Assembly (NCBI RefSeq): GCF_000308615.1
Contig: NZ_BAGB01000013.1
Location: forward strand, 310,001 to 374,000
Reading direction: 5' to 3'
Length of the DNA: 64,000 nt
Origin: Nocardia jiangxiensis NBRC 101359
GTDB lineage: Bacteria > Actinomycetota > Actinomycetes > Mycobacteriales > Mycobacteriaceae
Below the pieces are notes generated by a model. That model was given only the letters and a program-made list of their open reading frames with translations. It was not told where the DNA came from and ran no database searches. This document shows, piece by piece, positions 1 to 9,615 of the stretch. Each line of letters begins with the position of its first letter. Within the stretch, counting starts at the first letter, position 1. Both the position numbers and the translations under genes were made by a program.

Positions 1-309
1 TTAGTTGTCTTTTCGTTAACCTTGCGTTCATCTGTCGCGACCATTCTGTGACTTGCCGAGATGAGCTTCCAGCAAATCTCCAGCAGGTGGACACGACCGC
101 TTCGGCGACATTCGTCGCCACGGCCGCGTCGGCAGTCGCCGGTTCCGGATCCGGTGTGAGACCGCGCGTATCCGTCATGTCTTCGGATAACTGAATCGCC
201 AACTCCCACAACACAACCGACAAACGGACAGGTAGCGGTGAACGCTCCGGCCGCCAGGTCGAATCCCGAGCGCTCTCGGTACCGTCGCGCTGTCAGAAAC
301 ACAGTCGAG
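1..309. other. Left-edge non-coding stretch
   Basis: I see no gene here. The stretch is the 5' region of the transglycosylase-like gene at 310. It contains a short hairpin (GGCGA/TCGCC, about 104-118) and a GC-rich tract, but no recognisable riboswitch core. A GTG at 238 is in frame with the downstream gene but would add 24 residues in front of a normal signal peptide. Confidence 0.5.
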
Positions 310-849
310 ATGAACTTTCGAAAACTGATCCCCCTGACCCTGCTAGCCGCCGTCGCGGTCGTACCCGTGGCGGCCAACGCTCAGACCCCCATCGCCGGTG
401 TGCCGCAGCAACTGCAGCAGCAGGCCCTGCAGTTGCAGAACCAACTGCCGTTGGCGCAGCAGAACCAGCTGCAGCAGTTCCTCCAGCCGATGCCGCAACC
501 GCTGCCTCAGCTGATTCCGCCGGTCTTCGCGAACAACCTGGACGGCTGGATCCGCAACGCGCAGTACGTCATGTCGCAGCGCGGCATCCCCGGCAGTTAC
601 GAAGGGATCCACCGCAACATCATGCGGGAGTCGGGTGGCAACCCGCGCGCGATCAACCTGAGCGACTCCAACGCCGCCCGCGGCATCCCCTCCAAGGGCC
701 TGATGCAGGTCATCGACCCCACCTTCCGCGCCTACCACGTGGACGGCACGTCGTGGGACATCTACGACCCGGTCGCCAACATCAGCGCGGCCTGCAACTA
801 CGCCGCCCACCGGTACGGCACGATCGATCGCGTGTTCTCGGCGTACTGA
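310..849 (+). CDS. Secreted lytic transglycosylase-like (SLT domain) protein
   Basis: This 179-residue protein probably cleaves peptidoglycan glycan strands outside the membrane. Residues 1-24 are a signal peptide (MNFRKL start, AANA cleavage region). Residues 31-70 are very rich in Gln, Leu and Pro, like a wall-spanning linker. Residues 75-179 form a goose-lysozyme/SLT fold with the likely catalytic Glu107 in RESGGNPRAIN and the GLMQ motif at 130-133. I chose the ATG at 310 rather than the GTG at 238 because it places the signal sequence at the N-terminus. Similar actinobacterial proteins are annotated as transglycosylase SLT-domain proteins. Activity is inferred from the motifs only. Confidence 0.82.
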   Translation: MNFRKLIPLTLLAAVAVVPVAANAQTPIAGVPQQLQQQALQLQNQLPLAQQNQLQQFLQPMPQPLPQLIPPVFANNLDGWIRNAQYVMSQRGIPGSYEGIHRNIMRESGGNPRAINLSDSNAARGIPSKGLMQVIDPTFRAYHVDGTSWDIYDPVANISAACNYAAHRYGTIDRVFSAY

Positions 850-853
850 TCTG

Positions 854-1276
854 CTACTGCACGGTGATGGTGCCGTGCATATCCGGGTGCAGTGGGCACA
901 GATAGCGGTACGTGCCCGGCACGGTGAAGGTGTGACTCCAACTGCCCGTATTGAAGATCGGGCTGTTGATGCCCATCGCGCTGTCACCGATGCCCTGCAC
1001 CGCGTGCGGGAAACGATCGGCGAAGTTCCACGTCACGGTGCCACCGACCTTGATGGTGACCGCGTCGGGTGCGAACTTCATATTCTTCACCTCGACCGTC
1101 ACCGCTCCCTCGGGCGCGGCCGCCGCGGTCGAGGATTCCGACCCGGTCACCGAACCGGATGTCGGTGCGGATGTCGTTGTCCCGGAACCGCATCCGCTCA
1201 CCAGCAGCATTCCCGCGAGTGCGGCGACGCCGAATCCGGCACGCAGCATTTTCCGGCGGCTCCAGTCCATCGGCAT
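854..1276 (-). CDS. Cupredoxin (plastocyanin-like) lipoprotein
   Basis: A 140-residue copper protein of the plastocyanin/azurin type, probably membrane-anchored on the outer face. It has a lipobox ending at Cys29 (LVSGC), a Ser/Thr-rich linker to about residue 56, and a cupredoxin domain from about 58 to 140. The type 1 copper ligands are visible: His91, then Cys127, His130 and Met133 in the C-terminal loop CPLHPDMHG. It converges on the upstream transglycosylase gene with a 4-nt gap. The redox partner is unknown. It could be an electron carrier or a copper-storage/resistance protein. Confidence 0.85.
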   Translation of the reverse strand: MPMDWSRRKMLRAGFGVAALAGMLLVSGCGSGTTTSAPTSGSVTGSESSTAAAAPEGAVTVEVKNMKFAPDAVTIKVGGTVTWNFADRFPHAVQGIGDSAMGINSPIFNTGSWSHTFTVPGTYRYLCPLHPDMHGTITVQ

Positions 1277-1467
1277 GCCGCCCAGCCTAGCCCCGCCCGA
1301 TAACCCCCGGTTCGCCGCAGCACCGTTGTCCGGTTCGTCGCGTTACGCGCCGACCGCTGACGGCCGGTGCGCAGCGGTTGCGTCTCGTTGCATCGACAGT
1401 GCGGTCGGTGCCGCGGCGTACTCTGCTGTCGTCGGATGTGCCGGGGTCGGTGGGCAGGAGGCGAACG

Positions 1468-2913
1468 ATGGCGGTGCGCGGGTATTACCCGGTCGATGAG
1501 GTTCGGGCGGCCGAGTCCGAGCTGTTCGGGCGGGTCGCGGCCGGGGTGCCGATGCAGCGGGCGGCGTACGGGCTGGCGAATGTCGTCGCGGGGGAATTGC
1601 GCGAGCGGACCGGCGGCGTGGCCGGGCGTTCGGTGACGTTGCTGGTCGGGTCGGGGGACAACGGCGGCGATGCGCTGTGGGCCGGGGCGATGCTGCGGCG
1701 GCGCGGGGTCGCGGTGTCCGCGGTGCTGCTTTCACCCGAGCGGGCGCATGCGCTGGGGCTGGCCGCGTTGCGGCGGGCGGGTGGGCGAATCCGGGAGGAC
1801 CTCGGCTCGCCCGATCTCGTGGTCGACGGGATCGTCGGTATCTCCGGACACGGCTCACTGCGGCCGCGAGCAGCGGAGCTCGTTGCGGCGGTGGACGTTC
1901 CGATCATCTCCGTGGATCTGCCCAGTGGTGTGGATCCGGACACCGGTGCGGTGGACGGGCCCGCCGTTCGGGCGGATGTGACGGTCGCATTCGGTGCGTA
2001 CAAACCGGTGCACGCGCTCGCCGCGCCCTGGTGCGGGCGAATCGAATTGGTACCCATCGGATTACGTCTGCCCGAGGCCGAACTCGCCGCATTGGAACCG
2101 GGTTCGATCGGTGCCCAGTGGCCGGTTCCCGGCCCGTACGACGACAAATACACCCAGGGGGTCACCGGTATCTGCGCCGGGAGCGCGACGTATCCGGGTG
2201 CGGCGGTGCTGTGTACCGGCGCGGCCGTGGCGGCGACCTCGGGGATGGTGCGTTACGCCGGTACCGGTGCGGCGGAGGTGCTCGCAAACTTTCCGGAAGT
2301 CATTGCTGCCGAGACGATCTCGTCCACCGGCCGAGTGCAGGCCTGGGTGGCGGGTCCAGGCGCCGGTACCGACGACTTCGCCCGTGAACGACTTTCGGAA
2401 ATCCTCGCGACGGATCTGCCGGTCGTCCTCGACGCGGACGCGCTGACCCTCGTTGCCGCCGATCCCACCCTGATCGCGGGCCGTGCCGCGCCGACCGTGC
2501 TGACCCCGCACGCCGGTGAGTTCGCCCGCCTCACCGGCGCGGATCCGGGCCCGGACCGGGTGGCGTCCGTGCGCGATCTCGCCGAGAAGTGGCAGGTCAC
2601 GGTGCTGCTGAAAGGTCGGGCCACGCTGATCGCCGCGCCCGGCCGCCCGACCCTTATCAACGAGGCGGGGGGTTCCTGGGCCGCCACCGCGGGCGCGGGC
2701 GATGTGCTGTCCGGCGTCATCGGCGCACTGCTGGCGGCCGGCCGCGACCCGTCCTGGGCCGCAGCGGCAGCCGCCCGAGTCCATGCCCTGGCCGCCAACC
2801 TCGCCGCGTACGCCGAATCTGCCAGCGGCCCAGGCGCTCCCATCTCGGCGAGTCCGCTGTTGCAGCACATCCGTCCGGCGATCCAGACCCTGCGCAGTTA
2901 CGGCATCGGATAG
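1468..2913 (+). CDS. nnr: Bifunctional NAD(P)H-hydrate epimerase / ADP-dependent dehydratase
   Basis: Repairs hydrated NADH and NADPH: the N-terminal YjeF_N domain epimerises the R form and the C-terminal ribokinase-like domain dehydrates the S form with ADP. In this 481-residue protein the epimerase half shows SGDNGGD and LPSGVDPDTG. The dehydratase half shows the PYDDKYTQG entry, DADALT, TPHAGEFARL and the GxGD motif in TAGAGDVLSG. Start: ATG 1468 follows GGAG by seven bases, and the frame open upstream lacks conservation-like sequence. In mycobacteria nnr lies next to alr, as here, apart from the intervening dehydrogenase gene on the other strand. Confidence 0.93.
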   Translation: MAVRGYYPVDEVRAAESELFGRVAAGVPMQRAAYGLANVVAGELRERTGGVAGRSVTLLVGSGDNGGDALWAGAMLRRRGVAVSAVLLSPERAHALGLAALRRAGGRIREDLGSPDLVVDGIVGISGHGSLRPRAAELVAAVDVPIISVDLPSGVDPDTGAVDGPAVRADVTVAFGAYKPVHALAAPWCGRIELVPIGLRLPEAELAALEPGSIGAQWPVPGPYDDKYTQGVTGICAGSATYPGAAVLCTGAAVAATSGMVRYAGTGAAEVLANFPEVIAAETISSTGRVQAWVAGPGAGTDDFARERLSEILATDLPVVLDADALTLVAADPTLIAGRAAPTVLTPHAGEFARLTGADPGPDRVASVRDLAEKWQVTVLLKGRATLIAAPGRPTLINEAGGSWAATAGAGDVLSGVIGALLAAGRDPSWAAAAAARVHALAANLAAYAESASGPGAPISASPLLQHIRPAIQTLRSYGIG

Positions 2914-2995
2914 CGGCCGCCACCTGTCCGACCTGCGGGCCCGGCGTTCCGGGCCGGATCCGGGCGGGTTGCCCCGAGCCGGACCCGGGCGGGTC

Positions 2996-3814
2996 TCACT
3001 GGCCCTGGGCGAGTTTGGACACCGTGTCCCATTCGCGCCACTGCGCCAGCCGGGATTCGTAGTCGGCGGTGGCGATGCCCAGCGGGTCCACGCCGAAGAA
3101 GATGCGCAGCGGCGGCTTCTCGGCGTCGACGATCTGCAGGATCGCCTCCCGGGTGCCGGTCGGCTCGCCGACGCTGCGCGCGGCCCGCTGCTTCTCCCGG
3201 ATGTCGCGAACCGCGTCGTATGCCGGATTCGGGGTGCTGCGCTTGGCGGACGGCCCGGCCCAGTCGGTGCTGAAACCTCCCGGCTCGATCAGCGTGACGT
3301 GAATGCCGAAATCGGCGACCTCCTGGGCGAGCGACTGGGAGAACCCTTCCAGCGCCCACTTCGACGCGTGGTACGCGCCCACATTCGGGAATGCGCTGAT
3401 CCCGCCGATGCTCGACACCTGGATGATGTGGCCGCTGCCCTGCGCACGCAGAATCGGCAGCGCCGCCTGCGTCACCCACAGCGCGCCGAACAGATTCGTC
3501 TCCAGTTGCGCGCGGACCTCCTGTTCGGTGAGCTCCTCGATCATGCCGAAGTGGCCGTAACCGGCGTTGTTCACCACGATGTCGAGCCGCCCGAAATGCT
3601 GGGCCGCCTGCTGGACGGCCGCGAAATCCGCATCCCGGTCGGTGACGTCCAGGTGCAGCGCCAGGAAGGTGTCGGGATGTGCGGCGGTAAGATCGTCGAG
3701 AGTGCTCATCTCGCGTGCGGTTCCCGCGACCCGATCGCCCCGCTCGAGCGCGGCGATCGCCCACTCGCGGCCGAATCCACGCGACACACCGGTAATGAAC
3801 CAAACCTTGCTCAT
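2996..3814 (-). CDS. Short-chain dehydrogenase/reductase
   Basis: A 272-residue classical SDR. It has the nucleotide-binding motif TGVSRGFG near residue 8, NNAG at about 85, the catalytic Ser in QVSSIGG and the YHASK active site. The length and C-terminal extension match the SDR group often annotated as oxidoreductase or short-chain dehydrogenase of unknown substrate. The start ATG 3814 has a GGAAGG ribosome site. It is divergent from alr across a 180-bp spacer (3815-3994) that must hold both promoters. The substrate cannot be read from the sequence. Confidence 0.88.
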   Translation of the reverse strand: MSKVWFITGVSRGFGREWAIAALERGDRVAGTAREMSTLDDLTAAHPDTFLALHLDVTDRDADFAAVQQAAQHFGRLDIVVNNAGYGHFGMIEELTEQEVRAQLETNLFGALWVTQAALPILRAQGSGHIIQVSSIGGISAFPNVGAYHASKWALEGFSQSLAQEVADFGIHVTLIEPGGFSTDWAGPSAKRSTPNPAYDAVRDIREKQRAARSVGEPTGTREAILQIVDAEKPPLRIFFGVDPLGIATADYESRLAQWREWDTVSKLAQGQ

Positions 3815-3994
3815 GGTGACCTTCCATGTCAGTGGTCGGGGTCTGTCGGCCCCGTGATCAACGGTAGGCACCTGGAGTGTGCTCCAAGCAAGCGCTTCTC
3901 CGAGGCTTCTGCGCAGATTGCGGGGTGGATGCTGGACCGCGACCGACCGCGGACGACGGTCCGGACCGACCGGACGAGGGTCCAGGGTGTGGCA

Positions 3995-5152
3995 ATGGCA
4001 GGATCGGTAGCCGTGAACAGCCCAGCAGCGCAGGTGGAGACCGTCATCGACCTGGACGCCATCGCACACAACGTGCGTGTGCTGCGCGAGTACGCCGGTG
4101 ACGCCGGGGTCATGGCCGTGGTCAAGGGCGACGGCTACAACCACGGTGCGGTGCAGGTGGGACGCGCCGCGCTCGCGGCCGGAGCCGCCGAACTCGGCGT
4201 CACCACCATCGCCGAGGCGCTGGATCTGCGGGCCGCGGGGATCGACGCGCCGATCCTGAGCTGGCTGAACATCGCCGACGCCGATTACTCGGCCGCGGTC
4301 GCCGCGGATATCGAACTCGGCGTGTCCTCGGTGTGGCAGTTGCGGGCGATCGAACAGGCCGCGCGCGCGACCGGGGGGACCGCCACGGTCTCGCTCAAGG
4401 TCGACACCGGACTGAACCGCAACGGTGTCTCCGATATCGAATATCCGCAGGTCCTGGAGCTGCTGCGGGAACTGGTCGATGAGCGCGCGGTCCGGTTCCG
4501 GGCGATCTTCTCCCATCTCGCACACGCCGACACCCCGCAGCATCCGGGCAACGACATGCAGCGCGATCGGCTCCTGGACGCCATCGCCGCGGCGAAGGAG
4601 TTCGGTCTCGAACCCGAACTCGCCCATCTGGCCAATTCGGCCGCCGCGCTGGCCCGGCCCGATCTCACCTTCGACATGGTCCGGCCCGGCATCGCGATGT
4701 ACGGGTTGTCGCCGATCGAGGATGCCGGATTCGGGCTGCGTCCCGCGATGACGTTCCAGGCGCAGGTCGTACTGGTCAAGCGGGTCGCCGAGGGGGAGGG
4801 CGTGTCGTACGGGCACGAGTGGATCGCACCGCGCGACACCACCGTGGCGCTGATTCCGGCCGGATACGCCGACGGGGTGTTCCGCTCACTGGGCGGGCGG
4901 ATCTCGGTGCGTATCGGCGAACGCGACTATCCCAGTGTCGGCAGAGTGTGCATGGACCAGCTGGTGGTCGATCTGGGGGACGACGCCACCGGAGTCCAGG
5001 AGGGCGATACCGCGGTGCTGTTCGGTGGTGGTCCCGGGCAGACGCATCCGCAGCGATGGGCCGATCTGCTGGGTACCATCCACTACGAGATCGTGTGCTC
5101 GCCGCGTGGGCGGGTGGCGCGACGGTATGTGGGCGGAGGGGCTTGTTCATGA
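3995..5152 (+). CDS. alr: Alanine racemase
   Basis: A PLP enzyme that makes D-alanine for peptidoglycan. The protein is 385 residues, the usual length. The PLP lysine is Lys44 in VVKGDGYNHG (most relatives have KADAYGHG, so Ala to Gly and Ala to Gly are small changes beside the lysine). The second catalytic base is probably Tyr272 in VSYGHEWIAP, and CMDQLVVDLG is present near the C-terminus. A GTG at 4013 (AGGA nine bases upstream) is an alternative start. The gene ends in an ATGA overlap with the next hydrolase, so the two are translationally coupled at the head of the tsaE-tsaB-rimI-tsaD series. Confidence 0.94.
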   Translation: MAGSVAVNSPAAQVETVIDLDAIAHNVRVLREYAGDAGVMAVVKGDGYNHGAVQVGRAALAAGAAELGVTTIAEALDLRAAGIDAPILSWLNIADADYSAAVAADIELGVSSVWQLRAIEQAARATGGTATVSLKVDTGLNRNGVSDIEYPQVLELLRELVDERAVRFRAIFSHLAHADTPQHPGNDMQRDRLLDAIAAAKEFGLEPELAHLANSAAALARPDLTFDMVRPGIAMYGLSPIEDAGFGLRPAMTFQAQVVLVKRVAEGEGVSYGHEWIAPRDTTVALIPAGYADGVFRSLGGRISVRIGERDYPSVGRVCMDQLVVDLGDDATGVQEGDTAVLFGGGPGQTHPQRWADLLGTIHYEIVCSPRGRVARRYVGGGACS

Positions 5153-6246
5153 AATATGCTCGGCCACAAAGGATTGTGAAGTTCGTCTGTCAGGGTGGGA
5201 TGGCGACCGCGGGTGTGCTCGGCACGCTGGCCGCCGCCCATGCGTTGCGGCGCGTCGGCGCGTCTGTGCAGTGGCCCGCCCGCGGCGACGACCTGCGCGA
5301 CGAGGATTTCACCCTGCTCGATCGGGATCGGGCGCGCACGGTTGCCACCGAAGACGGTGTGGCACTGGCGGTTCGGGAATGCGGTCCCGAAGACGCCCCC
5401 GCCACCGTGGTTTTCGTGCACGGATTCTGTAACAGTATGGAGTCCTTCCACTTTCAGCGGCGCGATCTCGAGAAGCTGTGGGGCCCGGAAGTTCGCATGA
5501 TCTTCTTCGATCTGCGCGGGCACGGCCGCTCCGGCGAGTCGAGTGTGGGCGGCTGCACGGTGCCGCAGCTGGGCCGCGATCTGGTCGAGGTGATCCGGGC
5601 GTGCGCGCCGGACGGTCCGCTGATGCTGGTCGGACATTCCATGGGCGGTATGGCGATTCTCGCTGCCGCCGCGCAGTTTGCGGAGTTGTTCCAGGAGCGG
5701 GTGCGGGCCGTGGCGTTGCTGTCGACGGCCGCGGCGGAGGTCGCCTCGGCGGGTGTGCCGCAGCTGCTGCGCAATCCGGCGCTCGACGGATTCCGGCTCG
5801 CCGTGCACAGCGCACCCGCGCTGATCCAGGCCGGGCGGGTCGCCGCGCGGCAGGTGATCAATCCGATCCTGCACGTCAGCTCGTTCCACGGCGACGTGAG
5901 CCCGACGCTGTCCCGGTTCACCACCTCGATGATCGATCGGACGCCGGTCGCCACCGTCGTGAAATTCCTCGAGGCCCTGCAGGTGCACGACGAATCCGCG
6001 GCGCTGCCCACCCTGGCGGCACTGCCGGAACTGGTTCTGGGCGGCGGTCACGACATGGTGATTCCGTTCCGGAATTCGGTCGCGCTGGCCCGCCGGTTGC
6101 CCGATGCCGATCTGGTTCGCGTCACCGATGCCGCGCATATGGTGCACATGCAGTATCCGGATCTGGTCAATGCCGCACTGGATCGTCTGCTGTTGCGCGG
6201 CGGGCTGCTCGGCGCCGGGGGAAAGCAGGAGGTCGCAGGTGGCTGA
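5149..6246 (+). CDS. Alpha/beta hydrolase (alr-tsaE intergenic family)
   Basis: A 365-residue serine hydrolase with a VFVHGF oxyanion motif, the nucleophile Ser164 in GHSMGG, a probable acid Asp in GGGHDMVIP and the base His in DAAHMVH. The first ~40 residues (GMATAGVLGTLAAAHAL) are hydrophobic and could anchor it to the membrane. It overlaps the alr stop by four bases (ATGA) and has a GGCGGAGGGG ribosome site inside alr. It overlaps tsaE by eight bases. M. tuberculosis has a gene of this type in the neighbouring cluster. The substrate is unknown; lipid or ester hydrolysis is a guess from the fold. Confidence 0.88.
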   Translation: MKYARPQRIVKFVCQGGMATAGVLGTLAAAHALRRVGASVQWPARGDDLRDEDFTLLDRDRARTVATEDGVALAVRECGPEDAPATVVFVHGFCNSMESFHFQRRDLEKLWGPEVRMIFFDLRGHGRSGESSVGGCTVPQLGRDLVEVIRACAPDGPLMLVGHSMGGMAILAAAAQFAELFQERVRAVALLSTAAAEVASAGVPQLLRNPALDGFRLAVHSAPALIQAGRVAARQVINPILHVSSFHGDVSPTLSRFTTSMIDRTPVATVVKFLEALQVHDESAALPTLAALPELVLGGGHDMVIPFRNSVALARRLPDADLVRVTDAAHMVHMQYPDLVNAALDRLLLRGGLLGAGGKQEVAGG

Positions 6247-6685
6247 ACAGCGGATTCTGCCGACGGTCGAGGACACCGAGGCGCTCGGTCGCGAACTGGC
6301 CCGCGATCTGGGGCCCGGTGATCTGGTCGTGCTCGACGGTCCGCTGGGCGCCGGGAAGACCGCGCTGACCCGCGGGCTCGCCGACGGGCTCGGCGTACAG
6401 GGGCGAGTCAGTTCGCCGACGTTCATCATCGCCCGGCAGCATCGCGCCGGGGATCATCCCGGCGCGGTCGGCATGGTCCACGTCGATGCCTACCGCCTCG
6501 GCGGGGATCTGGACGAACTCGATTCCCTCGATCTGGACACCGATCTGGATCACGCGGTCGTGGTCGTCGAATGGGGTCTGGGCGTCGTGGAACATCTCAC
6601 CGATCGGCACCTGCGCGTCGTGCTGCGCCGCGAGCCGGACTCGGACGTTCGCACCGCGACCTGGGAGTGGGTCGCGGCCGGCTGA
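6239..6685 (+). CDS. tsaE: tRNA t6A37 threonylcarbamoyltransferase complex ATPase TsaE
   Basis: A P-loop ATPase needed with TsaB and TsaD to make threonylcarbamoyladenosine at position 37 of ANN-decoding tRNAs. The protein has 148 residues. The Walker A motif GPLGAGKT lies at 34-41, followed by SPTFIIARQH and HVDAYRL, which are typical of the family. The GTG start at 6239 has an ideal AGGAGGTC ribosome site and overlaps the hydrolase stop by eight bases. A 243-bp gap (6686-6929) then separates it from tsaB. I see no gene in that gap. Confidence 0.93.
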   Translation: MAEQRILPTVEDTEALGRELARDLGPGDLVVLDGPLGAGKTALTRGLADGLGVQGRVSSPTFIIARQHRAGDHPGAVGMVHVDAYRLGGDLDELDSLDLDTDLDHAVVVVEWGLGVVEHLTDRHLRVVLRREPDSDVRTATWEWVAAG

Positions 6686-6929
6686 ACCGCCGCGGTGTGA
6701 TGCCGGACACCATTCCCGGGTGCGACAGCCGGATCGACCGGTGGTGCACATCGCCGTCAGGGGCGCATCGTTTCCGGTAGTCGTTGCGGTACTTGGTCGT
6801 TGGCGGCGATGGACGAATCGGCGCCATCCGACGCGGTCCGGGACGGCGATACCGGTGCGGCGGAGGGGGGAACCGAGGGCAGGCGGGTTGCCGTCGGGGA
6901 GGTGACCTACCGGTATCGTTGAGGCAATC

Positions 6930-7679
6930 ATGCTTGTACTCGCCCTCGACACCGCGACGCCTGCCGTCACCGCGGGACTGGTGGCACTGGAGCAGACCGC
7001 GCCCCAGCACCACGAGGTCCATACGCTCGCATCCCGGGTGACCGTGGACGCTCGCGCCCACAACGAGGTGCTCACTCCGCAGATCCTCGAATGCTTCGAC
7101 ACCGCAGGGCGTTCCCGCGCCGAACTCGACGCGGTCGTCGTCGGTGTCGGGCCGGGCCCGTTCACCGGCCTGCGCGTCGGGATGGCGACCGCCGCCGCGT
7201 TCGGCGACGCGTTGGGTCTGCCGGTGTACGGGGTGTGCAGTCTGGACGCGATCGCCGCGGCCGCGTGGCGCGATATCTCCGCGGTGGATGCCGAACTGCT
7301 GGTCGTCACCGACGCCCGGCGCCGCGAGGTGTACTGGGCTCGCTATCGCGCGGTGTCCAAGGCGGCCCTGGCCGGATCGTTCGTGGTCGGCAACGGCAAC
7401 GGCGGTCCGCAGTCCCGCGCGGTGGTGCGCGTCGCGGGGCCGCAGGTGTGCAAGCCGGGTGATCTGGAGTCCGGCGATTCCACCGTGATCGCCGGATCCG
7501 CTTCGCACGTGGACTTTTTCGATCTTCCGGTGCTGCCGGTGGAGACCCCGTCCCCGGCCGGACTGGTCAGCTGCGCCGCCGCCGAGCTGCTGGCGCGGGC
7601 GACCCCGCAGCCGTTGGTCCCGTTGTATCTGCGCCGCCCGGATGCGGTCGAACGCAGTTATCAGGCGGTCCGGGCATGA
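6930..7679 (+). CDS. tsaB: tRNA t6A37 complex dimerisation subunit TsaB
   Basis: A 249-residue ASKHA-fold partner that dimerises with TsaD. The N-terminus LALDTATPAVTAGL and the segment VGVGPGPFTGLRVGM are diagnostic of TsaB. It lacks the metal-binding His pair of TsaD, as expected. The ATG at 6930 has GAGG seven bases upstream. The stop codon overlaps an ATGA start of the small repeat ORF at 7676, so translation could pass straight from tsaB into that ORF and then into rimI. Confidence 0.93.
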   Translation: MLVLALDTATPAVTAGLVALEQTAPQHHEVHTLASRVTVDARAHNEVLTPQILECFDTAGRSRAELDAVVVGVGPGPFTGLRVGMATAAAFGDALGLPVYGVCSLDAIAAAAWRDISAVDAELLVVTDARRREVYWARYRAVSKAALAGSFVVGNGNGGPQSRAVVRVAGPQVCKPGDLESGDSTVIAGSASHVDFFDLPVLPVETPSPAGLVSCAAAELLARATPQPLVPLYLRRPDAVERSYQAVRA

Positions 7680-7809
7680 GCGGTCAGGGCCGGAGGGGGC
7701 AGCGGAGCGTCACCACGCAGGCCCCCGCTGATGCCCGAGATGGTGCAGTCATGAGCGGTCAGGGCCGGAGGCGGCAGCGGAGCGTCACCACGCAGGCCCC
7801 CGCTCATGC
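7675..7809 (+). repeat. Direct repeat, 60-bp conserved core, 75-bp period, two copies
   Basis: Copy 1 is 7675-7734 and copy 2 is 7750-7809. They differ at two positions in the 60-bp core and start with CATGAGCGGTCAGGGCCGG. The 15 bases between cores are not conserved. The period is 75 nt, so the reading frame is kept between copies. Confidence 0.95.
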
Positions 7810-7828
7810 TCCAGAGGACACAGCATGA
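7676..7828 (+). CDS. Small coupled ORF made of two 25-codon repeats
   Basis: A 50-codon frame that exactly fills the space between tsaB and rimI. It overlaps the tsaB stop by four bases (ATGA) and its own stop overlaps the rimI ATG by four bases (ATGA). The product is two copies of a 25-residue unit beginning MSGQGRRxQRSVTTQAPA, basic and probably disordered. Each copy starts with its own ATG. I know no family for it. It may be a real short peptide, a coupling device, or a repeat element that landed in frame without breaking translational coupling. No strong ribosome site is seen besides the overlap. Confidence 0.45.
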   Translation: MSGQGRRGQRSVTTQAPADARDGAVMSGQGRRRQRSVTTQAPAHAPEDTA

Positions 7829-8337
7829 GTGACCGGATCGCACCGGCGATCCGGATCGAGCCGATGGATCGGTCCGCGATCGATCGTTGTGTGGAACTCG
7901 AGAAGGTGCTGTTCCCCGAGGACGATCCCTGGCCGGATGTGGCCTTCGAATCCGAGCTGGCCGGTGCGCACAACCGCTATCTGGTCGCGCGGGACGAATT
8001 CGGCCACATCGTCGGCTACGCCGGGATCGCGCTGCTGGGCCCGCTGGATCATCCCGAGGCCGAGGTGCACACGATCGGCGTCGACCCGGACAGCCATCGT
8101 GGCGGGATCGGCACGACGCTGCTGCGCGCGCTGCTGGCCGAGGCGGGTAACCGCGGCGGGCCGGTGTTCCTCGAGGTCCGCACCGACAACGTTCCGGCGA
8201 TCGCGCTGTACGAGAAGCACGGCTTCCACATCATCGGTCTGCGCAAGAACTACTACCAGCCCAGCGGGGCCGACGCGTTCACCATGCGCCGTCCCGCGAC
8301 CGACGGTATCGCCGATCCGAACGGGGTGCTCACATGA
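7825..8337 (+). CDS. rimI: Ribosomal protein S18 alanine N-acetyltransferase-like (RimI)
   Basis: A 170-residue GNAT acetyltransferase. The acetyl-CoA loop is VDPDSHRGGIGTTLL, followed by the RimI-type segment EVRTDNVPAIALYEKHGF and the NYYQPSGADAFTM tail. RimI acetylates the N-terminus of ribosomal protein S18 in E. coli; actinobacterial members sit in the t6A cluster and may act more broadly. The ATG at 7825 overlaps the stop of the small repeat ORF. It lies 91 bp before tsaD in the same direction. Confidence 0.9.
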   Translation: MSDRIAPAIRIEPMDRSAIDRCVELEKVLFPEDDPWPDVAFESELAGAHNRYLVARDEFGHIVGYAGIALLGPLDHPEAEVHTIGVDPDSHRGGIGTTLLRALLAEAGNRGGPVFLEVRTDNVPAIALYEKHGFHIIGLRKNYYQPSGADAFTMRRPATDGIADPNGVLT

Positions 8338-8428
8338 ATCGCGGCGCACCGCCGAGCTCGGGGATTCGCGCGGGTTGTGAAATAGGCTGTCGCACAACCG
8401 ATGTGCGGACCGACAGGGGTGTGCGGGC

Positions 8429-9463
<1,035 letters not shown>

Positions 9464-9519
9464 TCCGGCTCGCTCGCGCGACGTTCCGATCGGACCGAAT
9501 CACCGCGAGTAAAACGGCT

Positions 9520-9557
9520 CGAGCCGACCTGTCGCGGGTCAGCGACAGGTCGGCTCG
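9520..9557. terminator. Convergent intrinsic terminator hairpin
   Basis: A perfect 16-bp stem (left arm CGAGCCGACCTGTCGC at 9520-9535, right arm 9542-9557) with a 6-nt loop. It lies between tsaD and the oppositely oriented phosphoesterase gene, so it can end transcription from both sides. No long T-run follows, which is common in high-GC actinomycetes. Confidence 0.85.
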
Positions 9558-9615
9558 TCCCGCGGGGGTGTAGTTCGGGCACTGACGGGTTGTCGTGCCC
9601 GAACTACCTTCCAGC

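Noticed and set aside
1..309. Possible c-di-AMP (ydaO-type) riboswitch before the lytic transglycosylase-like gene
   Set aside because: Actinobacterial wall hydrolase genes often carry one, but the conserved CCGAAxCCGxCAGCTAACC end and the GGGGTGAA core are not present here.
6686..6929. A missing gene between tsaE and tsaB
   Set aside because: The 244-bp gap has only short frames that shadow neighbouring genes and no ribosome site linked to a sensible frame.
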